Assembly: GCA_016234425.1 (NCBI GenBank)
Contig: JACRCA010000046.1
Location: forward strand, 1-6,934
Source: Deltaproteobacteria bacterium
Lineage (GTDB): Bacteria; Desulfobacterota; SM23-61
DNA: 6,934 nt
Reading direction: 5' to 3'
Part shown: piece after piece, positions 1 to 5,969 of the stretch
How the letters are laid out: the number at the start of each line of letters is the position of its first letter
Position numbering within the stretch: position 1 is the first letter of the stretch
The notes under the pieces: model-generated
Database searches by the model: none
The model's input: the letters and a program-made list of their open reading frames with translations, nothing else
Told to the model about the DNA's origin: nothing
Made by a program: the position numbers and the translations under genes

Positions 1-1
1 G

Positions 2-529
2 AACAAAATTACCTTCAGGCCTACGGGGGGGACGGGTGAAGGCATCACCGCTCTGCAAAAGGGAGGGGTGGAGGCTTTTTACGTGGGCGAGCCCACCTTC
101 AGCAGACTCAAAGAGAAAGGAGAAGTTTGGTGGCGGGTTCTGTATGACATCCGCGAAGTATTGCCCTGGTTCATTCAGACTTTTTGGGTGGCCTCCAAGG
201 AGTTCCGGGAGAAGCACGGAGAAGCCTTGCGCCGCCTCCTCAAGGTCCGGACCGACAGCGTTAGGCACATCCAGGAGAACATCGAAGAAGCAGCAAATAT
301 TTATGCCAAACACATGCATATCGACTACAAGATGGCCTTGGGCGTCCTGAAAGATTACGATGTGAAGACCTACTTCAGCGATGGTCGTTTCAAGAAAGAG
401 ACACTGGTCGATCTGGCTTCGGTGATGATTGAGGTCAAGGAACTGCCGCCAGGGCAGGAAGTGCAGTGGTCGAAGATGGTTGATCAGAGTTTCCTTCCTG
501 AAGAGATGAAGATTGTGCTTCCTTCTTGA
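2..529 (+). CDS. ABC transporter substrate-binding protein, NitT/TauT (SsuA/NMT1-like) type, C-terminal part
   Basis: The reading frame is open from base 2 to a TGA at 527-529, so the gene begins left of the window and only its last 175 residues are seen; the signal peptide and lipobox region are missing. The protein would be the periplasmic or lipid-anchored receptor that hands its ligand to the permeases encoded downstream. Visible traits are a GGTGEG loop near the start, a motif reading VEAFYVGEPTFSRLKEKGE, and a long helical C-terminal half ending in a segment around FSDGRFKKETLVDLASVM, which resembles the C-terminal lobe of SsuA/TauA/NMT1-type binding proteins. The assignment leans on the ATPase and two permeases that follow only 27 bases away. 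The ligand cannot be read from this fragment. A GTG at 68 is in frame but is internal, because the coding frame continues to its left. Confidence 0.8.
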   Translation, partial: NKITFRPTGGTGEGITALQKGGVEAFYVGEPTFSRLKEKGEVWWRVLYDIREVLPWFIQTFWVASKEFREKHGEALRRLLKVRTDSVRHIQENIEEAANIYAKHMHIDYKMALGVLKDYDVKTYFSDGRFKKETLVDLASVMIEVKELPPGQEVQWSKMVDQSFLPEEMKIVLPS

Positions 530-539
530 GGGGAGTTTA

Positions 540-547
540 GGGGAGAG
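540..547 (+). promoter_or_regulatory. Ribosome binding site that decides the ATPase start
   Basis: GGGGAGAG lies 9 bases before the ATG at 557 but only 3 bases before the in-frame TTG at 551. The spacing favours ATG 557 as the start. Confidence 0.5.
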
Positions 548-556
548 CCGTTGCCT

Positions 557-1345
557 ATGGGGTTTGTGATAGAGATCCGGGGACTTTCTAAAGTTTATCC
601 CACACCCGAGCGCCCACAGGGGCTTAAAGTCTTGGATGACATAGCTTTCGGCGTCGAGGAAGGGGAGTTTCTGACAGTTGTCGGGCCCTCAGGATGCGGA
701 AAGACCACGCTCTTGGAAATCATGGCTGGACTGAGAAAGCCCACCTCTGGAGGAATCTACCTCGACGGCCGGATGATTACGGACCCCGATCCAGCCATTG
801 GGATTGTGTTTCAGGAGGAATCTACTTTCCCCTGGCTGACCGTGGAAGAAAACATAGGCTTCGGCCTGCGCATGAAAGGGGTAGGCAAAGATGAAAGGGA
901 AAGGCAGGTTCAGGAAGTCATTGATCTCGTAGAGTTGCCAGGGTTTGAGAAACGGTATCCTTTCGAGCTCTCGGGTGGGATGCGGCAGCGCGTCTCCTTA
1001 GCCCGGACCATCATCATGCACCCCCGGGTAATTTTGATGGATGAGCCTTTCGGAGCCTTGGATGAACAGACCCGCCTGACCCTGGGGCTGGAAATCCTGC
1101 GCATCGCCGAGCGGACGCAATCGACCATCGCCCTGATCACCCACAGCATCAACGAGGCGGTGCTGCTTTCAGACCGGATTGTAGTTTTGACCCGCAGGCC
1201 GGGAAGGGTAAAAAGTGTCATTCCTTCCAAACTGGCCAAGCCCAGGTCTGTCGATACCTTGAGCGATGCCTTGTTCGCCAAGTTGGTCGGCCAGATCTGG
1301 AAAGACCTGCGGGAGGAGGGGTACCGAGAGCGGGATGAAGACTGA
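557..1345 (+). CDS. ABC transporter ATP-binding protein, SsuB/TauB (NitT/TauT) family
   Basis: This cytoplasmic ATPase would power the importer formed with the two permeases that follow. Every nucleotide-binding motif is intact (numbering from ATG 557): A-loop aromatic Y14, Walker A GPSGCGKTT at 43-51, Q-loop Q86 in an FQEESTFPWLTV context, signature LSGGM at 138-142, Walker B VILMDEP at 158-164 with catalytic E163, a D-loop ALD just after it, and switch histidine H196 in ITHSINEA. The PWLTV segment after the Q-loop and the C-terminal RRPGRV stretch are typical of SsuB/TauB/NrtD-type subunits rather than of sugar or metal importers. At 262 residues the length is normal. ATG 557 is chosen over TTG 551 on ribosome-site spacing. 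The 3' end overlaps the next gene by 11 bases, which suggests translational coupling. The transported substrate is unknown. Confidence 0.93.
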   Translation: MGFVIEIRGLSKVYPTPERPQGLKVLDDIAFGVEEGEFLTVVGPSGCGKTTLLEIMAGLRKPTSGGIYLDGRMITDPDPAIGIVFQEESTFPWLTVEENIGFGLRMKGVGKDERERQVQEVIDLVELPGFEKRYPFELSGGMRQRVSLARTIIMHPRVILMDEPFGALDEQTRLTLGLEILRIAERTQSTIALITHSINEAVLLSDRIVVLTRRPGRVKSVIPSKLAKPRSVDTLSDALFAKLVGQIWKDLREEGYRERDED

Positions 1346-2105
1346 AGTCGCTCCCCTAAAGAAAAATATCATAGCCACCCAATGGCTTGTTCTTGTGGTG
1401 GCGGGAGTTTCCCTGGGCGCGCTCCTCCATTTCTTCCGGCAGCCCGTGCTCATTCCCCTGGATCAGATCCTGAAGGGAGCTTGGGCCCTGACTGTGGATC
1501 AAGGCTTTCTACGGGCCTTCTCCGCTACTATGGTCCTTATCCTAGGCACTTTCGTTTGCTCTACCCTTACGGGTTGCCTTCTGGGAATGGGGATGTGGCG
1601 GAGAAAGGGCCTGCGGGATGCCCTGGCCCCCTTACTCCAAGCTTATTATGCCCTCCCCAGCTTTGCCCTGTATCCGGTTTTCGTTGGTCTTCTGGGAATG
1701 AATGTGCTCCCCATTATCTTAACTGGCTGGCTCTTCTCTTTCCCGGCCATCGCCCTGAACGTGGCCATGGGGTTGTTAGAAGTGCCGGAGGTCTACATCA
1801 AAGTGGGCAAAAGCCTATCCTTGTCGCCGAGGCAATTGTTCTTCAGGATCCAGCTGCCAGCCTCCCTTCCCCACTGGTTCACAGGGTTCAAGCTGGGGTT
1901 CTGCTACTGCCTGATCGCCATCCTGGCTTCCGAGTTCATCCTCTCCGTTTCTGGCGTGGGGCGTTGGCTATCGGATTCCTTCACCGGGTTTGAATTCCAG
2001 AATCTTTATGCTGGAATATTTATCGTCCTCCTGTTGGCCGCAGTCATCGTCCTGTTCTTGACATGGTACGAGGTGCGCTTCTACCGGAGGTGGTCGGTTA
2101 GATGA
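1335..2105 (+). CDS. ABC transporter permease 1, SsuC/TauC (BPD) family
   Basis: This 256-residue inner-membrane protein is one half of the transport channel. Hydrophobic stretches lie roughly at residues 17-34, 62-87, 100-120, 123-147, 187-205 and 226-244, consistent with six membrane spans. The cytoplasmic EAA loop that docks onto the ATPase is clear at 149-179: E149, conserved G158 in KVGKSLSLS, then RIQLPASLP with P175. The frame is open upstream to 1266 inside the ATPase gene. ATG 1335 is preferred because the protein then opens with a short basic tail and a first membrane span, and the start follows purine-rich GGAGG (1312-1316) and GAGAG (1326-1330) stretches. The stop overlaps the next start as ATGA, a sign of co-translation. 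The product differs clearly from permease 2, so the channel is probably a heterodimer, whereas SsuC/TauC systems usually have one permease gene. Confidence 0.88.
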   Translation: MKTEVAPLKKNIIATQWLVLVVAGVSLGALLHFFRQPVLIPLDQILKGAWALTVDQGFLRAFSATMVLILGTFVCSTLTGCLLGMGMWRRKGLRDALAPLLQAYYALPSFALYPVFVGLLGMNVLPIILTGWLFSFPAIALNVAMGLLEVPEVYIKVGKSLSLSPRQLFFRIQLPASLPHWFTGFKLGFCYCLIAILASEFILSVSGVGRWLSDSFTGFEFQNLYAGIFIVLLLAAVIVLFLTWYEVRFYRRWSVR

Positions 2106-2872
2106 GTGGCTGGCGGAGGGGTATGCGAACCTATGGCCTGGTGGTGGTCTTTTTTCTCGCCGGCTGGCAGGCCATCTCCTGGATCGTCCCGAGATTCGCC
2201 CTCTCCTCTCCTTGGGAAACGGTGCAGACCCTGGTTTACCTCCTCAGCCAATCCTGGTTTTTCAGTCATCTCTCCATCACTCTCTATGAAACGATCCTGG
2301 CTTATCTTTTCGTAATTCTGACTGGGCTAAGCGTCGGGATCGTCTTGGGACTCAGCCGCTTCTGGGGAGAGGTAGCTGAACCATATATTGTCTCCATCTA
2401 CAGCCTGCCCAAAGTCCTACTCTACCCGATTTTTCTCATTCTCTTCACCGTGGGGGCGGCCTCGAAGATTGCTTTCGGCTGGTTTCATGGCATTTTCCCC
2501 TTGATCATCATGACCCGCAATACAGTTAAGAATATCAACCCCGTCTACCTTAAAATAGCTTACTCTTTCCATCTGAACTTTTTCCAGTTATTTAAGGCCA
2601 TTCTCCTGCCCTATGCCCTGCCCAGTATTGTCACCGGGCTGAGGCTGGGGTTTAACCTCACCTTGCTGGGAGTGGTTCTGGGAGAGCTGATCGCTTCCTC
2701 TCGTGGGCTGGGTTACTTGCTGGCAGCCCGGGCTGCCGAAGGGTTCATCGTCGAGGAAGTGATCGCCATCGTCCTTTTCCTGTTCCTTTTCGCCCTGGCG
2801 ATCAACGGGGGCTTTGGGCTCTGGGAGCGCAGTCTGACCCGGGGAGAGCGAGCGGCTCGTTATGGCAGGTAA
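2102..2872 (+). CDS. ABC transporter permease 2, SsuC/TauC (BPD) family
   Basis: This second 256-residue membrane permease presumably pairs with permease 1 to form the channel. Hydrophobic segments lie near residues 11-30, 62-84, 95-117, 123-140, 180-198 and 219-240. The EAA-loop region (about 144-174) keeps the overall pattern, ending LKAILLPYALPSI with P170, but the usual glycine is alanine (A153 in KIAYSF) and the leading glutamate position is asparagine (N144). The spacing between A153 and P170 equals that between G158 and P175 in permease 1. The start ATG overlaps the previous stop by 4 bases, with GGAGG at 2086-2090 as a plausible ribosome site. The protein is the same length as permease 1 but well diverged from it, so this is not a recent duplication. 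The substrate is unknown. Confidence 0.87.
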   Translation: MSGWRRGMRTYGLVVVFFLAGWQAISWIVPRFALSSPWETVQTLVYLLSQSWFFSHLSITLYETILAYLFVILTGLSVGIVLGLSRFWGEVAEPYIVSIYSLPKVLLYPIFLILFTVGAASKIAFGWFHGIFPLIIMTRNTVKNINPVYLKIAYSFHLNFFQLFKAILLPYALPSIVTGLRLGFNLTLLGVVLGELIASSRGLGYLLAARAAEGFIVEEVIAIVLFLFLFALAINGGFGLWERSLTRGERAARYGR

Positions 2873-2928
2873 AGGTGAAAGCGCCAGAGGCTATTAAGGA
2901 TTTTTGGATGACTTTGTAAGGAGGGTCA

Positions 2929-3996
2929 ATGGGGAAAAAGATTGTTGCCCTGGGGGGAGACGGAGTTGGCCCGGAAATCATGGCCGTCACCTGTGAAATT
3001 CTGGAGAAGGCTGGCTTTGATTTAGAAATCAAAAAACCACTCCATGGAGAAGCAGCTCGGAAAGCAGGGAAAGAAGTCTTTCCCGATGAAGTGAAAAACC
3101 TCTGCCTCACCTCCGATGCCACCCTTTTTGGCGCCCAGGGAGGAATCAGCCGACCGATTCTCGATTTTCTGCGGTGGGGTCAGGACAATTTCGTGAACAT
3201 CCGCCCGGCCAAATATTATCCCGGGGCCCTAAGCCCTTTGCAAGATCCTCAGGGAATCGACTTCGTCATCCTAAGAGAAAACACCGAGGGCCTCTATCCT
3301 TCCCGCGAAGGAGATCTAACCCTTTTATCTCAGGCTCTGCCCCAGTTCAAAGACCGGCTCGGAAAATCAATTGCCGAGTACGGCCCAGGGAAATTTGCCA
3401 TCCGGGTGATCAGTGAAAAAGGAGTGGATCGCCTGGCCAAGTTTACTTGTGCCTTCGCTTTGGAAAGAAAAAATCAGGGTCATCCCGGCAAGGTTACGGT
3501 AGTGACCAAGTCTAATGTTCTATCCCAGACCGATGGCCTCTTCCAGCGAAGAATGGAGGAGGAATGTAAGAAGAATCCAGGGCTGATTCATGAACATTTT
3601 CATGTCGATGACGCTGCCCGCCGCCTGGTCCGCTTCCCCAAAGATTTTGACGTGCTGGTCACTTCCAATATGTTCGGAGATATCCTGGCCGATGAAGCTG
3701 CCGAGTTAGTTGGAGGGCTGGGACTTGCTCCCAGTGCCTGCATCGGCGGGAAAAAGCCATATTTTGAGCCTGTCCATGGATCAGCCCCGGACATTGCCGG
3801 CAAAGGAATCGTTAACCCCACGGCCATGATTCTTTCAGCCAAGATGATGCTGGATGATCTGGGGATGAAAGAGGAGGCCCTGATCTTGGAAAAGGCCCTG
3901 GCAGAAGTATACCGGGAAGGGAAATATCTGACTCCCGACCAGGGGGGAAAGTCTTCGACTCGGGAGTTTGCTAACGCAGTGCTGAAAAAAATCTAA
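2929..3996 (+). CDS. NAD-type isocitrate/isopropylmalate dehydrogenase family protein, substrate unresolved
   Basis: This 355-residue cytoplasmic enzyme belongs to the beta-decarboxylating dehydrogenases, which oxidise a 2-hydroxy acid and release CO2. Core residues are present: N-terminal GGDGVGPEI at 9-17, substrate arginines R82, R92 and R116, catalytic Y123 (in RENTEGLY) and K194 (in TKSNVL), and metal-binding aspartates D227, D251 and D255. HGSAPDIAG at 283-291 places aspartate D288 where NAD-using relatives bind the adenine ribose; NADP-using E. coli Icd has Lys-Tyr there, so NAD is predicted. The substrate-determining stretch 72-82 reads GISRPILDFLR. It lacks the E..LL pattern of IPMDH, the S.N of Icd, and the distal arginine of homoisocitrate dehydrogenase (D79 here). 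The start follows AAGGAGG (2918-2924). The gene is followed on the same strand by both hydro-lyase subunits. A leucine-pathway role (leuB) remains possible but is not supported by those residues. Confidence 0.85.
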   Translation: MGKKIVALGGDGVGPEIMAVTCEILEKAGFDLEIKKPLHGEAARKAGKEVFPDEVKNLCLTSDATLFGAQGGISRPILDFLRWGQDNFVNIRPAKYYPGALSPLQDPQGIDFVILRENTEGLYPSREGDLTLLSQALPQFKDRLGKSIAEYGPGKFAIRVISEKGVDRLAKFTCAFALERKNQGHPGKVTVVTKSNVLSQTDGLFQRRMEEECKKNPGLIHEHFHVDDAARRLVRFPKDFDVLVTSNMFGDILADEAAELVGGLGLAPSACIGGKKPYFEPVHGSAPDIAGKGIVNPTAMILSAKMMLDDLGMKEEALILEKALAEVYREGKYLTPDQGGKSSTREFANAVLKKI

Positions 3997-4003
3997 AAAA
4001 CTT

Positions 4004-4060
4004 TTCACCGCCGAGACCGCTGAGAGCGCGGAGGGCGTCCTCCGCGTGCTCTACGGTGAA
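4004..4060. repeat. Intergenic inverted-repeat element A, built from 9-base units
   Basis: This imperfect hairpin fills the gap between the dehydrogenase and the large-subunit gene. Its ends are TTCACCG (4004-4010) and CGGTGAA (4054-4060), and its core is CGCGGAGG (4027-4034) pairing with CCTCCGCG (4039-4046) across a 4-base loop. The left arm is three tandem 9-mers, CGCCGAGAC, CGCTGAGAG and CGCGGAGGG (4009-4035). The right arm read on the minus strand gives two more, CGTAGAGCA and CGCGGAGGA. There is no T-run after the stem, so it does not look like an intrinsic terminator. It ends 7 bases before the next ribosome site (AAGGAG, 4068-4073). Confidence 0.75.
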
Positions 4061-4079
4061 TAAGTACAAGGAGTGAAAG

Positions 4080-5348
4080 ATGGGAATGACCTTAGCGGAA
4101 AAAATCTTAGCGCGGGCCTCTGGCCGGCAATCTGTCAAAGCAGGGGATTTTGTGGTGGCCAGCATCGATTTGGCCATGACTCATGAAGGATTGAGGGGGG
4201 CTTACCCTGTTCTGAAAGAAGCAGGAGTAAAAAAATTGTGGGACCCTGAGAAAGTGGTCAACCTTTTCGATCACTGGGTCCCCGCCCCTACTGTGCAAGC
4301 TGCCATCCACCATAAGACCCTTCGGCAAGCAGCCGCAGAATTCGGCATCCGGCATGTTTACGGGGAAAACGCTGGCATATGCCATCAAGTCCTCCCAGAG
4401 AAGGGTCATGTCGTTCCGGGAGATCTGATCGTAGGCACGGATTCGCACACCGTTACTTACGGCACATTTGGTGCCGCGGCCACAGGCATTGGTTATTCCG
4501 AGATGGCCTATGTCCTGGCCACCGGAAAGCTCTGGTTCAGGGTTCCGGAGACCATTCGTTTCCAGATGGAGGGCAATCTTTCCTCTGGGGTTATGTCCAA
4601 AGACCTTCTCCTTTACCTGGCCGGAAAATATTCTGCGGAAGTCGCCCAATACAAAGCCATTGAGTTTAGCGGTTCCACGGCTAAAAAAATGAGTCTTTCC
4701 AGCCGGATGACCATGAGTAACATGTCTGTGGAGCTGGGCGCCAAGTTCGGGTTCTTTGAGCCGGATGAAAAAGTGGCCGATTTCCTAAAAGGGCGAGCGA
4801 AAAAACCTTACGCCTTGATAAAAGCTGACCCTGGTGCTTCCTATGAAAAAGTCTTCCAGGTGGATACTTCCAAAATAGAACCACAAGTGGCCCTCCCCTC
4901 CAACGTGGACAACGTCCAACCCGTCTCCCAGCTGGGAAAGGTGACCATCAATCAGGCTTTTATTGGCTCCTGCACCAACGGGCGCATCGAGGACCTGAAG
5001 ATCGCAGCCGAGATTCTGCGAGGGAAGAAGGTGAATCCCCAGGTGCGTCTACTGGTGATCCCTGCATCCTGGGAAGTTTATCGAGAAGCGCTGAAATCGG
5101 GAATCTTGGAGACCCTGGTGGATGCCGGGGCGATCATCTGCAATTCCACCTGCGGTCCCTGCTTTGGGGGACATATGGGACTTCTGGCCCCAGGCGAGCG
5201 GTGCGTCGCCTCTATCAACCGCAATTTTCAGGGACGCATGGGTAGTAGCGAGGCGGAAGTTTACCTGGGATCCCCCGCCACCGTGGCATCCTCGGCCATC
5301 GAGGGAGTTATCGCTGATCCGAGGCAGTACCTTATGGAGAACAAATGA
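4080..5348 (+). CDS. Aconitase-superfamily hydro-lyase large subunit (archaeal-type LeuC/HacA family)
   Basis: This is the [4Fe-4S] catalytic subunit of a two-part isomerase or dehydratase that removes and re-adds water on a hydroxy-di- or tricarboxylic acid; it works with the small subunit encoded next. The 422-residue length matches the archaeal-type LeuC/homoaconitase large subunit rather than the longer proteobacterial LeuC. The cluster cysteines are C298 (GSCTNGR), C358 and C361 (STCGPC). Other family motifs are MTHEG at 33-37, ENAGICHQ at 96-103, GTDSHT at 119-124 and NRNFQGRMG at 380-388. The start at ATG 4080 has AAGGAG (4068-4073) six bases upstream. Isopropylmalate isomerase, homoaconitase and dimethylmalate dehydratase all share this architecture, so the family is secure but the substrate is not. 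In this family specificity lies largely in the small subunit. Confidence 0.9.
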   Translation: MGMTLAEKILARASGRQSVKAGDFVVASIDLAMTHEGLRGAYPVLKEAGVKKLWDPEKVVNLFDHWVPAPTVQAAIHHKTLRQAAAEFGIRHVYGENAGICHQVLPEKGHVVPGDLIVGTDSHTVTYGTFGAAATGIGYSEMAYVLATGKLWFRVPETIRFQMEGNLSSGVMSKDLLLYLAGKYSAEVAQYKAIEFSGSTAKKMSLSSRMTMSNMSVELGAKFGFFEPDEKVADFLKGRAKKPYALIKADPGASYEKVFQVDTSKIEPQVALPSNVDNVQPVSQLGKVTINQAFIGSCTNGRIEDLKIAAEILRGKKVNPQVRLLVIPASWEVYREALKSGILETLVDAGAIICNSTCGPCFGGHMGLLAPGERCVASINRNFQGRMGSSEAEVYLGSPATVASSAIEGVIADPRQYLMENK

Positions 5349-5421
5349 AACCACTGAGGCCACAGAGAAAAGAATTCTTTTATTATCTAAATTATTGAAG
5401 TCTCTGTGTCCTCTGTGGTTT
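5348..5421. repeat. Intergenic inverted-repeat element B, built from the same 9-base unit
   Basis: Two 21-base arms, 5348-5368 and 5401-5421, are complementary at 19 of 21 positions, with mismatches at 5355/5414 and 5360/5409. The left arm is two 9-mers, CACTGAGGC and CACAGAGAA (5352-5369). The right arm on the minus strand reads CACAGAGGA and CACAGAGAC. These share the pattern C-R-C-N-GAG-R-N with element A. The 32-base loop is AT-rich and starts with the perfect palindrome AAAAGAATTCTTTT (5368-5381). The left end touches the last base of the large-subunit stop codon, and the right end is 6 bases before AGGAGG of the next gene. No T-run follows, so a terminator is unlikely. Confidence 0.8.
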
Positions 5422-5438
5422 GTCTTTAGGAGGTTAAA

Positions 5439-5936
5439 ATGCAGATCATAAAGGGTCGGGTATGGAAATTCGGAAACGACATTAACACTGACCTCATCAG
5501 CCCGGGAAAGTATTTGGACGGGACCATCGATGAGATCAAAGGACACGTGCTGGAAGCGATCAACCCCAGGTTTGCCAAAGAAGTCCGTAAGGGCGATATC
5601 CTGGTTGCCGGAAAGAATTTCGGCTGCGGTTCAAGTCGCGAATCAGCTCCCCAGGCCTTGAAAGCCTTAGGCATAGACGCTGTCATAGCCGATTCTTTCG
5701 CCCGCATCTTCTTCCGTAATGCCGTCGCCATTGGCCTTCCAGTTTTGGCCTGTCCCTCGGTCTCTCAATCCTTTATAGAGGGAGAAACCCTGGAGCTGGA
5801 CTTAGAAAAGGCTCTGGTGAAAAATTTGGATCGGAATGTTTCTCTAACTGGATCCGCTCTCCCCCGAGAAATGCTCGAGGTGCTGAATAAAGGAGGAATT
5901 GGTCCTGTTTTAAAGGAAATGTTTGGAGGGCGATAA
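5439..5936 (+). CDS. Aconitase-superfamily hydro-lyase small subunit (archaeal-type LeuD/HacB family)
   Basis: This 165-residue swivel-domain subunit closes over the active site of the large subunit and supplies substrate-binding residues. Family motifs are the N-terminal GRVWKFGNDINTD (6-18), GKNFGCGSSRE (58-68) and SFARIFFRNA (86-95). The length fits the archaeal-type small subunit rather than the roughly 200-residue LeuD of enterics. The loop after the first strand reads PGKYLDG (22-28). In Methanocaldococcus the equivalent loop is YLRT in homoaconitase and, as I recall, YLVY in isopropylmalate isomerase, so D27-G28 is unlike both. The start ATG follows AGGAGG (5428-5433) by 5 bases. The gene lies 90 bases after the large-subunit stop, separated from it by element B, and is presumably in the same operon. 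Family assignment is firm, substrate is open. Confidence 0.9.
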   Translation: MQIIKGRVWKFGNDINTDLISPGKYLDGTIDEIKGHVLEAINPRFAKEVRKGDILVAGKNFGCGSSRESAPQALKALGIDAVIADSFARIFFRNAVAIGLPVLACPSVSQSFIEGETLELDLEKALVKNLDRNVSLTGSALPREMLEVLNKGGIGPVLKEMFGGR

Positions 5937-5940
5937 TAAA

Positions 5941-5969
5941 AGCAGAATTCAGTAGTCAGAAGTCAGAAA
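5941..5969. repeat. AGTCAGA heptamer tandem repeat between convergent genes
   Basis: Two exact AGTCAGA units stand in tandem at 5954-5960 and 5961-5967, flanked by degenerate relatives (AGCAGA at 5941-5946, TTCAGT at 5948-5953). It fills the 12-base gap between the two stops and extends into the minus-strand gene. From memory, heptameric TCAGAAG-type tracts recur between genes in several bacterial genomes; that was not checked here. Confidence 0.55.

Noticed and set aside
551..556. TTG start for the ATPase, two codons upstream of ATG 557
   Set aside because: The purine-rich site at 540-547 would be only 3 bases away; ATG 557 is a better start codon with normal spacing.
1266..1334. N-terminal extension of permease 1 inside the ATPase gene
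   Set aside because: It would overlap the ATPase by 80 bases, and the extra residues (PCSPSWSARSGKTCGRRG-like) look like out-of-frame translation rather than a permease N-terminus.
4004..4060. Element A as an intrinsic terminator after the dehydrogenase
   Set aside because: The stem is GC-rich but is followed by GAATAAGTAC and not a T-run, and a ribosome site for the next gene follows at once.
4107..4649. 180-codon minus-strand open frame opposite the large-subunit gene
   Set aside because: It is fully inside a gene with all catalytic motifs; the antisense frame has no recognisable domain or good ribosome site.
5368..5381. The 14-base palindrome AAAAGAATTCTTTT as an operator
   Set aside because: It lies in the AT-rich loop of element B within a likely operon, with no nearby promoter; the composition makes a chance palindrome plausible.
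5049..5546. 165-codon minus-strand open frame spanning the two hydro-lyase genes
   Set aside because: It crosses the ends of two well-supported genes and the repeat element between them, and reads as low-quality protein.
2929..5936. Standard leuB-leuC-leuD leucine genes
   Set aside because: Family membership fits, but the specificity residues of both enzymes do not match the leucine pathway and no leuA is present, so the gene symbols are withheld.
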